Shown here: positions 8,257-18,474 of the stretch, piece after piece
How the letters are laid out: each line of letters begins with the position of its first letter
How positions within the stretch are numbered: the stretch's first letter is position 1
Origin: an uncultured Methylophilaceae bacterium
Lineage (GTDB): Bacteria > Pseudomonadota > Gammaproteobacteria > Burkholderiales > Methylophilaceae
Reading direction: 5' to 3'
DNA length: 64,000 nt
NCBI GenBank assembly: GCA_903863255.1
Contig: CAIPBJ010000002.1
Coordinates: forward strand, 1-64,000
The notes under the pieces: model-generated
Told to the model about the DNA's origin: nothing
The model's input: only the letters and a program-made list of their open reading frames with translations
Databases searched by the model: none
Position numbers and translations under genes: made by a program

Positions 8257-10863
8257 ATGTTGGCAAATCTAATAAACAGTTTGGCAAGCCACACTGAACA
8301 AACGAAGAAAATGCTTGATGAGATCGCTGAAATGCGCGCAATTAAAGCAGAAATCAATAAAGCTAGATGTGTAATAGAGTTCAATGCGGAAGGCCTGATT
8401 ACAAGCATCAATGAATTGGCGCTTAAAGCACTTTCATATAGCGAAAATGAACTTATTTCACAGCACCATCGAACACTTGTGGGCCGTTTTGAGAGCCAAA
8501 AAAGCGAATATCAGGATTTCTGGGCCGAATTGGCAGCAGGAAGAAGTCAATCGGGCATGTTCGAATTGATCAACAAGGAGGGTAAGACAGTCTTTTTCCA
8601 GGGCTATTATGCTCCTGTGAAAAACGGTACTGGATCGTTGAGAAAAGTAGTCTGCTATCTTACTGATGTCACCGAAGCCAAGTCAAAAGCCATTTCGCTT
8701 GAAAGCAGTGATGGTGCATTAAATGAAATTTTTGGTGTTGTGGAATGCAGCACGGATGGAAAGATCATTGATTGCAATGAACTCTTTCTTGATTCGTTAG
8801 GCTATCGCAAAGAGGAACTGGTGGGTAAGGATGCTACCCAAATAATGGATAGGCAAATTAACCAAGATACTGAATATAAATCGCTTTGGGGGAAGTTGCT
8901 TAAAGGTGAGCCACAGACAAGTCAGGTAAAACGCTTATCGAAGGATGGAAGAGAACTCTGGTTTAACGCCAAATATGCTCCTGTCAAAGATCATCAGGAT
9001 AACGTATGCAAGATTGTAATCTATTCCGAGTGCATCATCGCAGACAAAGACAAGAGCGCGGATTTTGAGGGGCAGATCAAGGCGATCAATGAGATTCAGT
9101 CTGTCATCGAATTTTCACTTGATGGGAATGTTTTAAGAGCCAACGATAATTACCTTAATGTCATGGGGTATTCCAAAGATGAGATCGTCGGGAAACATTA
9201 CACCAAGCTTGTGAATTCAAAAGAAACAGAAAAGGAAAGTTATCGAAATAACTGGAAGGATATCCTGTCTGGAAAATCAAAGGAAGGAATCTTCAAGGCC
9301 GAGACGAAACAAGGAAAGACCGTATATTTTCAGGCGCATTATTGCCCAATCCTTGATCTGAATGGCAGCCTCTTCAAAGTGGTCTGCTACTCGGATGACG
9401 TAACCGTCTATGTGGAAGCGGAAAACCAGGTTAAGGAGAAATCCAAAGAGGCAATGATGATCAAGTCTGCTCTGGATAGTTCCAGTACAAACATGATGAT
9501 GGCGGATCCGGATGGATTGATCAAGTACATGAATCCTGCCTCTAGAAAGTTAATGGTCAGTGCTGCCGAAAATATGCGTAAAGTTCTGCCCAATTTCGAT
9601 CCAGAAAGGATCCTGGGGCAAAGCTTTGATATTTTTCATCACAATCCAGCCCATCAAAAAAATCTCCTTGCCAACCTTAAGGAAGCATACGAAACCAATA
9701 TCGAAGTTGGCGAGATGTTCTTTAAATTGAAAGCCAGTCCGATTTTCCTGGATGATGGAACCCGGATGGGAACGGCTCTTGAATGGGTTGATACCACCCA
9801 GGAACGCAAGATTGAGAATGAAATATCTGACCTGGTACAAAAAGCTTCAGATGGGGATCTGTCGAATCGTTTGAGCTTGGAAGATAAGACGGGTGCGGCT
9901 GTGAAGATATGTTCCGGCATAAACACGCTGATTGAAAAAATGACGGATCTCATTCTTCAGGTCAGAGAAGCAGGAGAAACGATTAACACGGCTGCCGGTG
10001 AGATATCGACCGGTAACAATGATCTATCCAGCAGAACTGAACAGCAGGCATCAAGCCTTGAAGAAACCGCTTCTAGCATGGAGCAGTTGGCTTCTACCGT
10101 TAAACAAAACGCGGAGAATGCAAAGCAGGCCAATCAGCTTGCAGCTGCTGCTTCCGGGGTTGCTATCAAAGGCGGCTCGGTCGTCAATGAGGTCGTAACG
10201 ACCATGGCGGATATTAATAACAGTTCAAGAAAAATCGAAGACATCATATCAGTCATCGATGGCATTGCGTTCCAGACCAATATTCTTGCATTGAATGCTG
10301 CAGTTGAGGCAGCAAGGGCTGGAGAACAGGGCAGAGGGTTCGCAGTGGTTGCAGGTGAAGTCCGTAACCTGGCACAACGCTCTGCTGGCGCCGCGAAAGA
10401 GATCAAACAGTTGATTTCTGCATCGGTTGCTAAAGTTCAGGATGGAACCAAGCTCGTTGAGAACGCGGGTCAAACCATGAATGAAATCGTATCCTCGGTC
10501 CAAAGGGTGACCGACATCATGGGCGAGATCTCGGCAGCTTCAACCGAGCAAAGTTCAGGCATCGATCAGGTAAACAACGCGATCACCGATATGGATGAGG
10601 TTACCCAACAGAATGCGGCGTTGGTAGAACAGGCTGCTGCGGCTGCTGAATCACTTGTCGATCAGGCGGTCAGTCTTATGGATACGGTTAGTCGCTATAA
10701 AGTTAAAGGAGGGCATGCTAGCGCTTCAAATGTTCAATCAACAACGAATGAGCTACGCCGTCCAGTACCACGCCCATCTCCACCAAAACCTGCATTTAAG
10801 GCTGCGCCCTCAAAGCTGCTAGCCAAAACAGGAACCGATGACGGGGATTGGGAGGAGTTTTAA
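8257..10863 (+). CDS. Soluble methyl-accepting chemotaxis protein with four PAS domains
   Basis: No membrane helix is seen, so this receptor should sense something in the cytoplasm. Residues about 30-145, 155-268, 277-385 and 400-515 form four PAS units. The first three are clear relatives of each other, each with a GY or SY segment and a YYAPVK- or HYCPIL-like strand. A HAMP-like [15 protein letters not shown] segment follows. The signalling hairpin tip, with [20 protein letters not shown] near residue 668, belongs to the MCP signalling domain. The C-terminus, DWEEF, fits the xWxxF pentapeptide that tethers CheR and CheB. Redox or oxygen sensing (Aer-like) is possible, but no cofactor can be seen. 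Confidence 0.9.
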   Translation: MLANLINSLASHTEQTKKMLDEIAEMRAIKAEINKARCVIEFNAEGLITSINELALKALSYSENELISQHHRTLVGRFESQKSEYQDFWAELAAGRSQSGMFELINKEGKTVFFQGYYAPVKNGTGSLRKVVCYLTDVTEAKSKAISLESSDGALNEIFGVVECSTDGKIIDCNELFLDSLGYRKEELVGKDATQIMDRQINQDTEYKSLWGKLLKGEPQTSQVKRLSKDGRELWFNAKYAPVKDHQDNVCKIVIYSECIIADKDKSADFEGQIKAINEIQSVIEFSLDGNVLRANDNYLNVMGYSKDEIVGKHYTKLVNSKETEKESYRNNWKDILSGKSKEGIFKAETKQGKTVYFQAHYCPILDLNGSLFKVVCYSDDVTVYVEAENQVKEKSKEAMMIKSALDSSSTNMMMADPDGLIKYMNPASRKLMVSAAENMRKVLPNFDPERILGQSFDIFHHNPAHQKNLLANLKEAYETNIEVGEMFFKLKASPIFLDDGTRMGTALEWVDTTQERKIENEISDLVQKASDGDLSNRLSLEDKTGAAVKICSGINTLIEKMTDLILQVREAGETINTAAGEISTGNNDLSSRTEQQASSLEETASSMEQLASTVKQNAENAKQANQLAAAASGVAIKGGSVVNEVVTTMADINNSSRKIEDIISVIDGIAFQTNILALNAAVEAARAGEQGRGFAVVAGEVRNLAQRSAGAAKEIKQLISASVAKVQDGTKLVENAGQTMNEIVSSVQRVTDIMGEISAASTEQSSGIDQVNNAITDMDEVTQQNAALVEQAAAAAESLVDQAVSLMDTVSRYKVKGGHASASNVQSTTNELRRPVPRPSPPKPAFKAAPSKLLAKTGTDDGDWEEF

Positions 10864-11188
10864 TTAAGTTGTCGCAACATTGCGGTTCTTTTTCGAAAAG
10901 TAATGGCATGCAATAAAGAATTGGATGGGATAAGGAAAGAATTTGAGTATGAATGACCCATTCCAGGTTAGATGGTAATTGTTTCTGAGGAGAATATGAT
11001 GTTTACAGAGCGTATTTCAGAATCACATGGTTCATATAACCTGAATAAGGTCATTGGGAAGATCCGGATCTGTTTAATGATTATCTATGGATGGTGACTA
11101 CTTTTTTAATTCATGTTGAATTTAGGTGTTATTGATAGGCTAGTGAGAAATCTTATTTAAAAACAAAGATTTTTTTAAGGAAAGTAAA
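10864..11188 (+). other. Intergenic region between the two receptor genes
   Basis: This 325-base gap holds a short palindrome (CGCAACATTGCG near 10871) followed by a T-rich stretch, a weak terminator candidate for the first receptor gene. It also contains one 33-codon open frame with a good ribosome site (10996-11097), listed separately. The second receptor gene has its own AAGGAAAG ribosome site. No clear sigma-28 promoter was found in it. Confidence 0.4.
10996..11097 (+). CDS. Possible 33-residue small protein
   Basis: The open frame starts ATGATG, preceded at good spacing by GAGGAG, the best ribosome site in this gap. It encodes MMFTERISESHGSYNLNKVI at its N-terminus and ends CLMIIYGW. 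No family is recognised. The only positive evidence is the ribosome site and the absence of any other gene, so it may be spurious. Confidence 0.25.
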   Translation: MMFTERISESHGSYNLNKVIGKIRICLMIIYGW

Positions 11189-13786
11189 ATGAAAGATTTG
11201 CAAACAAAAAAAGCAAGTTCCTTTATCTCCAATTTTTTTAACTTGAAATTGAAGATTCAAATGACAATACTGCTATCGGTTCTGGTGACATTCTTTATGA
11301 TTGCCGGGTTCCTGACCGATCGCTCTCTAAGCAGGGTCATGGTGAATGGAGAAGCCTACAAGAGCATCATTTCAACTAAGGATCTGGAGGCAGATATATT
11401 GCCTCCACCTGCTTATTTGCTTGAGTCCTGGCAAGTGGCCCTTGAAATGGTTGCAATCAAGAACCAGCCATTGCAGCCGCTCATTATTAAAGGTAACAAA
11501 CTGTCCAAGGATTTCAATGACAGACTCAATTATTGGGAAAGTACAACAAAAAATCCTGAAATGCACGAAGTGATCGAGAAAAAGCTTCGCCCTACCGGTG
11601 AAGAGTTCTTGAGAATACGAGATAACGTTTTTATTCCAGCGGTTCGTTCGGGCGATGCTAAAAGTATCGATGCAGCACTTTCCAAACTTGAAACAGCTTA
11701 TTTGAAACATCGTGATGCAGTTGATGAGCTGGTCACTTTGTCAGATCAGGATGCTAAAAATACCGAAGCAGGTGTTGCAGCAATGATGTCCAAGGAGAAA
11801 ATAGATTCGCTTCTTATAACTGTTGCTGTATTTGCCCTGACTTTGATAGGCATGTTTACGATTGTTTCAAACGTAACGCGTCAACTTGGAGGAGAAGCAT
11901 CACAAGCCTTAAAAACCGCCAAGGGGATTTCTAAAGGCAACTTTGAAACCGATAGCAATCAAAAAAATCAATCAGCGGACAGTGTGATTGGTTCGTTGGC
12001 CGTCGCTTCGCAAAAATTGGTTGAAATTGATTATGCGATGGCCAAAATGGAAGAAGATCATAAGAAAGGCAATATTGATTCATACATTGACATCAGCAAA
12101 TTCGAGGGCGCCTACCGGGAGATCGCGGTTGGCATCAACCGCATGGCTTCTAATTATGTCGACATCATCACGAAATCGACGGAATGCATCAATTATCTGG
12201 CAAAAGGCGACTTTGAGAAGGAACTTGAGAAGTTCCCTGGCAAACTATCCTTAGTGAATGACGGTGTGGAAGGTTTGCGCTTTAACATCAAGTCGCTGAT
12301 CAAAGATCTTCAATTCATGTCGGATGAACATACAAAAGGGAATATCAGCGTGATGATGGACCCTGACAAGTTTGATGGCGATTATCGTCTGGTTGCTATT
12401 GGTGTCAATGAGATGGTTGCTGAATACATCGACGAGAATAAAACCGTGATGAATTGCGTCGAGCAGTTCGGGAACGGTGATTTTTCCGCCACGATCAAGG
12501 AATACCCAGGCGAGAAGGCTTTCATTAACAAGAGTATCAAAAAGATCAGCAGCAGCCTCTCCAGCATCATTGAATCAGTAAAATGGGTCAGTGCGGAGCA
12601 TGAGAAGGGGAACATCGATATGGACCTTCATGCTCATTTATTCAAGGGTGATTTCAGTCGCCTTGCACAAAGCGTGAATGCCATGATGGCCGGCTTGATC
12701 GAAATGAACCAGAAGTCCATGGCCGTTGTTAAAGCGTTTGGGGAGGGTGATTTCAATGCGCCTCTTGAGCAATTCAATGGCAAGAAGGTTTTCATCAATG
12801 AAATCATTGAGAAGGTCAGAAGCAACTTAAAGGCCCTAAATGAGGATGCACAAATGTTATCCAAAGCTGCTCGGGATGGGCAAGTCAATGTCAGAGCAGA
12901 TGCAAACCGTCATCAAGGCGATTTCCGTAAGATTGTGGAAGGTGTCAATCAGACTTTGCAGACGATTGTCGATCCGATCATCGTTGTAAAAATGTCGGCG
13001 GATGCAATCAATACTGCAGCGAAGGAAATATCAAAAGGGAACGCAGATTTGTCAAGACGAACTGAAGATCAAGCTTCAAGTCTTGAGAAAACGGCCGCGA
13101 GCATGGAAGAGTTGGCAAGCACAGTTCAGCAAAATGCCGAAAATGCCAAGCAAGCCAATCAACTCGCTATGGCTGCCTCCGGTATCGCAATAAAAGGAGG
13201 GGAGGTCGTAGGAAAGGTTGTGAATACCATGAGCATCATCAATGAAAGTGCAAGAAAGATCGAGGATATCATCAGCGTGATAGACGGGATTGCATTCCAA
13301 ACGAATATCCTTGCCCTGAATGCCGCCGTTGAGGCTGCCAGGGCAGGTGAACAGGGACGCGGGTTCGCTGTCGTTGCCGGTGAGGTTCGAAGCCTGGCAC
13401 AGCGCTCAGCCAATGCTGCAAAAGAGATTAAGGATCTTATTTCCGATTCCGTGAATAAGACTTCCGAAGGTACGGCATTAGTTGAAAACGCAGGAAAAAC
13501 AATGGAAGAAGTGGTGAACTCCGTGAAACGGGTAACTGACATCATTGGTGAAATCGCGGCGGCTTCAATTGAGCAAAGCTCAGGTATCAACCAGGTCAAC
13601 GAAGCTGTGACAAGAATGGATGACGTGACCCAACAAAATACCGCCCTGGTCGAAGAGGCGGCAGCGGCGGCAGAATCGTTGATGGAGCAAGCAGAACAAT
13701 TGTTCGAAACCGTTAATGTATTCAACTTGGATGGTTCTGCGAACAATTCGTTTGATCCTATCAATGCGAAGGCCGTGAATTATTAG
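11189..13786 (+). CDS. Membrane methyl-accepting chemotaxis protein with HAMP-like repeat array
   Basis: The N-terminus has a membrane helix at about residues 28-48. A helical periplasmic ligand region follows, then a second helix at about residues 205-225 ([18 protein letters not shown]). A long helical array follows at about residues 285-600: three full 90-residue repeats plus a partial fourth, each with EHxKGN, GDYR/GDFS and GDF segments typical of HAMP-type modules. The MCP signalling domain ([20 protein letters not shown]) closes the protein. It ends NAKAVNY, without a CheR-tethering pentapeptide, unlike the upstream receptor. The ligand is unknown. Good AAGGAAAG ribosome site. Confidence 0.92.
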   Translation: MKDLQTKKASSFISNFFNLKLKIQMTILLSVLVTFFMIAGFLTDRSLSRVMVNGEAYKSIISTKDLEADILPPPAYLLESWQVALEMVAIKNQPLQPLIIKGNKLSKDFNDRLNYWESTTKNPEMHEVIEKKLRPTGEEFLRIRDNVFIPAVRSGDAKSIDAALSKLETAYLKHRDAVDELVTLSDQDAKNTEAGVAAMMSKEKIDSLLITVAVFALTLIGMFTIVSNVTRQLGGEASQALKTAKGISKGNFETDSNQKNQSADSVIGSLAVASQKLVEIDYAMAKMEEDHKKGNIDSYIDISKFEGAYREIAVGINRMASNYVDIITKSTECINYLAKGDFEKELEKFPGKLSLVNDGVEGLRFNIKSLIKDLQFMSDEHTKGNISVMMDPDKFDGDYRLVAIGVNEMVAEYIDENKTVMNCVEQFGNGDFSATIKEYPGEKAFINKSIKKISSSLSSIIESVKWVSAEHEKGNIDMDLHAHLFKGDFSRLAQSVNAMMAGLIEMNQKSMAVVKAFGEGDFNAPLEQFNGKKVFINEIIEKVRSNLKALNEDAQMLSKAARDGQVNVRADANRHQGDFRKIVEGVNQTLQTIVDPIIVVKMSADAINTAAKEISKGNADLSRRTEDQASSLEKTAASMEELASTVQQNAENAKQANQLAMAASGIAIKGGEVVGKVVNTMSIINESARKIEDIISVIDGIAFQTNILALNAAVEAARAGEQGRGFAVVAGEVRSLAQRSANAAKEIKDLISDSVNKTSEGTALVENAGKTMEEVVNSVKRVTDIIGEIAAASIEQSSGINQVNEAVTRMDDVTQQNTALVEEAAAAAESLMEQAEQLFETVNVFNLDGSANNSFDPINAKAVNY
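12047..12976 (+). repeat. 270-base tandem repeats coding for HAMP-like modules
   Basis: Equivalent codons recur at 12047, 12317, 12587 and 12857, an exact 270-base (90-residue) period. The DNA copies have diverged, so the repeat is clear at the protein level and much less so in bases. Copies 1-3 are complete; copy 4 stops after about 40 residues, where the signalling domain begins. Confidence 0.8.
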
Positions 13787-13858
13787 AATTGGATTAAAAG
13801 TTAGTGGCACTTTAGTGGTTCATAAATTTAATTAGCTGCATTTTTGAATAGGAAGTTT

Positions 13859-14746
13859 ATGTTAGTTCAAGAAAAACTTCATGACGACAGAGAGTTCGAA
13901 TTTACAAAGCATGATTTTGAGCGGATTCGTAAGCTCATTTATAAACATGCCGGCATATCGTTATCAGAAGCTAAGACTGACATGGTTTATAGCCGTGTTG
14001 GCCGGAGGCTTCGGGCCGTTGGTTATAACTCTTTCAAGCAATATCTGGACGACCTTGAGGGTGGAGGTTCAGCCAGTGAATGGGAGTCGTTCACCAATGC
14101 ATTGACGACCAATTTAACTTCATTTTTTCGAGAAGAGCATCATTTCCCTATCTTGGCCGAACATTTGAAACAGCTGAAAAAGCCAATCCGGATATGGTGT
14201 TCTGCAGCTTCTACGGGTGAAGAGCCCTATACGATCGCGATGACTGCCTGCGAGGCATTCGGAACATTAAAACCACCTGTAGAGATAATTGCAACGGATA
14301 TCGATACAAATGTGCTTGAAACTGCTTCTAGAGGAATCTACCCAAATGAACGGGTAAGTAAGCTATCTGAACAGAGATGTAAGGAATTCTTTCTTAAAGG
14401 GACTGGAAAGCATCAAGGGGTTGTTAAAGTTAGAAATGAATTACGCAATCTAATCACATTCCAACAATTGAATCTACTGGATGCAAATTACAATTTAGGT
14501 GAGCCTTTTGATGCAATTTTTTGTAGAAACGTCATGATTTATTTTGATAAGCCTACGCAATCGAGCATCCTGACTAAATTTGTTCCCTTAATGAAATCCC
14601 ATGCGCTCTTGTTTGCAGGACATTCTGAGAACTTTTTATACGTATCAAATGCATTCAAATTACGCGGAAAAACAGTTTATGAGTTGAGTAAGACCTCGGT
14701 GACTCAGCGGGGAAACGAGACAAAAACCGGAGATAAGAGTTTATGA
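13859..14746 (+). CDS. cheR: Chemotaxis receptor methyltransferase CheR
   Basis: CheR methylates receptor glutamates using SAM. The N-terminal helical domain (FTKHDFERIRKLIYKHAGI) is followed by TNLTSFFREEHHFP at about residue 85, the SAM motif IWCSAASTGEEPYTIA near 108, ATDIDTNVLETA near 141 and the late DAIFCRNVMIYFD motif near 217. The ATG at 13859 has a GGAAG site; the upstream TTG at 13844 is less likely. The stop overlaps cheD (ATGA). Confidence 0.96.
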   Translation: MLVQEKLHDDREFEFTKHDFERIRKLIYKHAGISLSEAKTDMVYSRVGRRLRAVGYNSFKQYLDDLEGGGSASEWESFTNALTTNLTSFFREEHHFPILAEHLKQLKKPIRIWCSAASTGEEPYTIAMTACEAFGTLKPPVEIIATDIDTNVLETASRGIYPNERVSKLSEQRCKEFFLKGTGKHQGVVKVRNELRNLITFQQLNLLDANYNLGEPFDAIFCRNVMIYFDKPTQSSILTKFVPLMKSHALLFAGHSENFLYVSNAFKLRGKTVYELSKTSVTQRGNETKTGDKSL

Positions 14747-15351
14747 GCATGCTCGAAGAAGAAATTTCTACTACGCTGTATTTTGACCGAACATTTGATT
14801 GCAATGCGGCAAAAATATCACCAGGTGAATATTATTTCACGAAGCAGGATATGCTGATTGTAACCGTACTTGGCTCGTGCGTATCCGCTTGCATCAGGGA
14901 CAGTATTTCAGGGATTGGCGGCATGAACCATTTCATGCTTCCGGATGGCGGAAACGCAGACAAAGACAGCCCCGTTTCTGAATCCATGAGATATGGGACC
15001 TATGCGATGGAAGTATTGATAAACCAGCTTCTGAAAAATGGTGCCAAGCGAGAGAATCTGGAAGCTAAAATCTTTGGTGGTGGCAATGTGTTGAGAAGTT
15101 TTACTACAACGAATGTCGGGGACAGAAACGCTGACTTTGTTCGCAGATTTCTAAAAGAAGAACGAATTCGAGTTACAGGTGAAGATCTGAATGATATTTA
15201 CCCTAGAAAAGTATATTTCTTTCCAAAAACTGGAAAAGTGCTTGTCAAAAAGCTGAAACAGCTCAACAACTACACTCTGGTCAAGCGCGAAGAAGCTTAT
15301 GCAAGCAAGCTCAAAACAAATGATGTTGCCGGCGATGTCGAATTGTTCTAA
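14743..15351 (+). CDS. cheD: Receptor glutamine deamidase CheD
   Basis: CheD deamidates receptor glutamines. The nucleophile C46 lies in VLGSCVSACIRD and the catalytic His in GGMNHFMLP; a GGNVLRSF segment follows. The 202-residue length is normal. It is translationally coupled to cheR. The C-terminal tail is AGDVELF, the same tail type as on the short CheZ-like protein at 4224-4772 (SGDIELF), which suggests a shared docking peptide (inference). Confidence 0.95.
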   Translation: MSMLEEEISTTLYFDRTFDCNAAKISPGEYYFTKQDMLIVTVLGSCVSACIRDSISGIGGMNHFMLPDGGNADKDSPVSESMRYGTYAMEVLINQLLKNGAKRENLEAKIFGGGNVLRSFTTTNVGDRNADFVRRFLKEERIRVTGEDLNDIYPRKVYFFPKTGKVLVKKLKQLNNYTLVKREEAYASKLKTNDVAGDVELF

Positions 15352-15381
15352 TGACTGATCGAAGATAGGAAAGAAATCAAA

Positions 15382-16452
15382 ATGAAAATAAAAGTTCTAG
15401 TGATTGATGACTCCGCCCTTATTCGTAGCTTGCTTACTGAAATCATCAATAGTCAGCCCGATATGCAGGTGGTAGGAGCTGCCCCCGACCCACTCATCGC
15501 GCGCGATATGATCAAGCAACTCAATCCGGATGTGTTAACTTTAGATGTTGAAATGCCAAAAATGGATGGACTGGATTTTCTGGAACGGCTTATGCGGTTG
15601 AGGCCCATGCCAGTCCTCATGGTCTCTACTTTGACTGAGCGAGGTTCGGAGATTACCCTCCGTGCTTTGGAGCTTGGTGCAACCGACTTCGTGACCAAAC
15701 CCAAAATGGGAATATCGGATGGAATGCGTGAATACACGGATATTATCGCAGATAAAATTCGTGCAGCTTCGCAAGCTAGAATAAGCCAAGCAGTTCCAAA
15801 AAATTACGCAGCTTCAAGTACACAAACCTTGGGTGCTTTACGAGATCCGCTTATCAGCAGTGAGAAATTGATTATTATCGGAGCTTCAACTGGCGGCACG
15901 GAGGCAATTAAATCGTTTCTTACCCAGATGCCGTCAGATTGCCCAGGTATTTTAATAACCCAGCATATGCCTGCTGGGTTCACAAAATCGTTTGCAAATC
16001 GTTTGAACAGCATCTGCAAGATTTCTGTCGCTGAAGCGCGTGGAGGGGAGCGGGTGCTTCCTGGCCATGCTTTTATAGCACCTGGAGATCAGCATCTCAA
16101 ATTGGCAAGAAGCGGGGCTAATTATGTTACCGAGTTGTTTGATGGGCCTTTGGTAAGCCGCCACAAACCTTCAGTTGATGTCCTCTTTGAATCCGCTGCC
16201 CAAGCAGCAGGAAAGAACGCAATTGGGGTGATCATGACAGGTATGGGAAAAGACGGAGCTCAAGGTATGCTGCTAATGAGAAATGCCGGCGCTTATAATT
16301 TTGCCCAAAGTGAGGAAAGCTGTGTAGTTTACGGTATGCCAAAGGAGGCTGTCGCCCACGGCGCCGTGCATGAAACGATTCATCTAAATGATCTTCCTGA
16401 AGCAGTGCTGCGGCATTTGATGGCACATGGCAAGCAGGCATTAAGAGTCTGA
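15382..16452 (+). CDS. cheB: Chemotaxis methylesterase CheB
   Basis: CheB removes receptor methyl groups when phosphorylated. The receiver domain has VIDDS and phospho-acceptor D55 in [11 protein letters not shown]. The C-terminal esterase shows the Ser in [13 protein letters not shown], the His in [14 protein letters not shown], and the Asp region [14 protein letters not shown]. At 356 residues it is full length. cheR, cheD and cheB form a compact adaptation module. Confidence 0.96.
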   Translation: MKIKVLVIDDSALIRSLLTEIINSQPDMQVVGAAPDPLIARDMIKQLNPDVLTLDVEMPKMDGLDFLERLMRLRPMPVLMVSTLTERGSEITLRALELGATDFVTKPKMGISDGMREYTDIIADKIRAASQARISQAVPKNYAASSTQTLGALRDPLISSEKLIIIGASTGGTEAIKSFLTQMPSDCPGILITQHMPAGFTKSFANRLNSICKISVAEARGGERVLPGHAFIAPGDQHLKLARSGANYVTELFDGPLVSRHKPSVDVLFESAAQAAGKNAIGVIMTGMGKDGAQGMLLMRNAGAYNFAQSEESCVVYGMPKEAVAHGAVHETIHLNDLPEAVLRHLMAHGKQALRV

Positions 16453-16490
16453 TTTCAAATTGAGAGGAAAATATTCTTTATTTTGTGGCT

Positions 16491-16516
16491 TCAATTTGGA
16501 AAAGAATTGCCGATAA
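16491..16516 (+). promoter_or_regulatory. Probable sigma-28 (FliA) promoter for cheYZ
   Basis: GCCGATAA at 16509-16516 is an exact copy of the FliA -10 consensus. Upstream, TCAATTTG at 16491-16498 is a weak -35 match with a 10-base spacer instead of 11. It lies about 60 bases before the second cheY start, in the gap after cheB. FliA control fits the flagellar context. Confidence 0.55.
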
Positions 16517-16575
16517 TGATACTGAATGATTCTATATTTAGGGCGAATAAATGATTAAAGAGAATGGAGTTAAGC

Positions 16576-16974
16576 ATGGCTAATCCGAATACAAAATTTT
16601 TAGTAGTTGATGATTTCTCGACCATGCGTAGGATTGTCCGTAACCTTTTAAAGGAACTAGGGTACTCTAACGTCGAGGAAGCTGAGGACGGTGCTATTGC
16701 GCTAGGTATGTTGAAAGCCGGTAATTTTGATTTTGTCGTGTCAGATTGGAACATGCCCAATATGGATGGGTTGACGATGTTGCAGAAGATTCGATCGGAT
16801 CCGGCGATTGCTCACTTGCCGGTTCTTATGGTGACGGCAGAAGCAAAAAAAGAAAACATCATTGCTGCTGCTCAAGCCGGTGCAAACGGTTATGTCGTCA
16901 AACCTTTTACTGCAGTGACGCTGGATGAAAAACTAAACAAGATATTTGAAAAGCTTGAGAAAGTAGGAGCTTAA
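16576..16974 (+). CDS. cheY: CheY-type response regulator (second, E. coli-like copy)
   Basis: The 132-residue receiver protein has [19 protein letters not shown] at its start, phospho-acceptor D57 in [11 protein letters not shown], Thr in MVTAEA and Lys in VKPFT, a near match to E. coli CheY along its length. It is therefore the best candidate for the regulator that binds the FliM switch. The ATG at 16576 is preferred over 16564 because of the TGGAG site. cheZ follows after 2 bases. Confidence 0.95.
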   Translation: MANPNTKFLVVDDFSTMRRIVRNLLKELGYSNVEEAEDGAIALGMLKAGNFDFVVSDWNMPNMDGLTMLQKIRSDPAIAHLPVLMVTAEAKKENIIAAAQAGANGYVVKPFTAVTLDEKLNKIFEKLEKVGA

Positions 16975-16976
16975 AT

Positions 16977-17654
16977 ATGATGAACGAAACTATCCCAGTT
17001 CAACTTCAAGATACTGGATCAGGTGTCCTGGCTGCCGCAGATCAGACGCAAACGGATTCGAATGGTGACATGATTCATAGGATAGGGTACTTGACTCGTT
17101 CTCTGCATGATAATTTGCGTCAACTTGGTGTTGATAAAATGATTGAACGTGTTGCACAAGATATCCCGGATGCGAGAGACAGGCTTAACTACGTCGCTCG
17201 TATGACAGAGCAAGCCGCTGAAAAGGTTCTCAACGCCACTGACATAGCTACTCCGCTGCAAGATGAGATTGCAACCAGGGCAAATTCGTTCGAGGAACGA
17301 TGGAAAGTCATTTTATCGAATCCTTCTCTTAAAAGCGAGTACGACCAGTTGGCGCAAGAGACTCTGGAATTTCTCCATAAAACAAACAAGAACTCCAAAG
17401 AAACGAAAGATTTGTTGATGGAGATAATGATGGCACAGGATTTTCAGGATCTTACGGGCCAGGTTATCAAAAAAATCACGAATTTAGCACAGGATCTTGA
17501 AAAGCAATTAGTTCAGCTCTTACTGGATTTTTCTCCTGCAGCGAAGAAAGACGAAGATGGATTGCTTAATGGCCCGCAAATCGATCCGACTAAAACGGAT
17601 GTTGTAGGTACTCAGGAACAAGTTGATGACCTGCTCGAAAGCTTGGGTTTTTAA
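16977..17654 (+). CDS. cheZ: CheY-P phosphatase CheZ
   Basis: CheZ dephosphorylates CheY-P. The 225-residue helical protein has the active-site helix AQDFQDLTGQVIKKI at about residue 148, with the Asp and Gln of DLTGQ, and ends in VDDLLESLGF, the CheY-tethering tail known from E. coli CheZ. It is directly coupled to the preceding cheY. It is the full-length version of the short paralogue at 4224-4772. Confidence 0.96.
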   Translation: MMNETIPVQLQDTGSGVLAAADQTQTDSNGDMIHRIGYLTRSLHDNLRQLGVDKMIERVAQDIPDARDRLNYVARMTEQAAEKVLNATDIATPLQDEIATRANSFEERWKVILSNPSLKSEYDQLAQETLEFLHKTNKNSKETKDLLMEIMMAQDFQDLTGQVIKKITNLAQDLEKQLVQLLLDFSPAAKKDEDGLLNGPQIDPTKTDVVGTQEQVDDLLESLGF

Positions 17655-17715
17655 CAGGTACTTACATTGAGTCAACCGCGATTATTGAGTAAGGCAGGAC
17701 CAAACATATCATTGC

Positions 17716-18126
17716 TCAGGGATAAATGAAATTCTGGATTAAATGTTTTTTTTCATCGGAGAGATCCAAGAATTTTAGCCCGATCTTGAATCCATTTTCT
17801 TGTCTGCTGTATATACTATGCATGACAACGGCTTTAGAGTGGATGCCGTATTTCTTTCCATCATGAAGCGGAATCTCTACCTGGATCACACAAGCTGTTT
17901 CCGGTTTTGGGTTCCTTTCTGCAACTACTGCGATCCCTCCCTCACTAATATCAATCGTTTTAACTAAAATGGGACCATGGTTATGGATTGAAATAAGGGC
18001 CTTTCCCCTAAGCGATTTTCTTTCAAAGCCACGTTTCTCATTCTGAATGGTTTTTTTTGAGTTTTCTTCGGTCAAGTCATTATCTGAAATTATTCTATCT
18101 AAATCGATTTCAGCTAATTCAGCCAT
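17716..18126 (-). CDS. PilZ-domain protein
   Basis: The PilZ fold is marked by the RKSLR motif (RxxxR) at about residues 36-40 and DISEGGIAV (D/NxSxxG) at about 60-68, the two elements that bind cyclic di-GMP. The 136-residue protein has only a short acidic N-terminal extension and no other domain. It converges with cheZ, 61 bases away. A role in cyclic-di-GMP control of motility is likely from position, but it lacks the YcgR N-terminal domain, so the partner is unknown. Confidence 0.85.
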   Translation of the reverse strand: MAELAEIDLDRIISDNDLTEENSKKTIQNEKRGFERKSLRGKALISIHNHGPILVKTIDISEGGIAVVAERNPKPETACVIQVEIPLHDGKKYGIHSKAVVMHSIYSRQENGFKIGLKFLDLSDEKKHLIQNFIYP

Positions 18127-18474
18127 GCTTTAGTTACCTTACTTTAATTTGCAGTTAAGCGTATTAACGCATATATTCGTATCGATGCTTAGTCGACTTT
18201 ATCTATTAATCATGTAGGATAAATGGAAATATTATCATAAACGTCAATTTAATATTAATTTGACAATTTTATATTTTATTTGATCCAAGGTTCAATAAGC
18301 CTGAATCGCAGATTGATCGAATCCGGAATTCCATTTTGAAAGGTGGTCATCTTAAAAATAGTTTTTCCGTTTCTGGGTTAAAACTGATCATTTAACTGTA
18401 TGATAAGATCCTCATAATCTGATAAATTACAAAAATGAACGTTAATGTATTTCTTAAATTTCAAGTAATAGCAG
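18127..18474 (+). other. AT-rich divergent intergenic region
   Basis: This 348-base gap lies between the divergent PilZ gene and the small membrane protein gene. It is strongly AT-rich. A TTGACA at about 18261 followed by TATATT/TATTTT-like runs could form a vegetative promoter. I see no open frame of note, no riboswitch core and no clear terminator. Confidence 0.4.

Noticed and set aside
13159-13764. Long open frame on the minus strand inside the second receptor gene (201 codons)
   Set aside because: It lies opposite the highly conserved MCP signalling domain. A similar antisense frame occurs opposite the first receptor, which is expected from shared codon pattern, not a gene.
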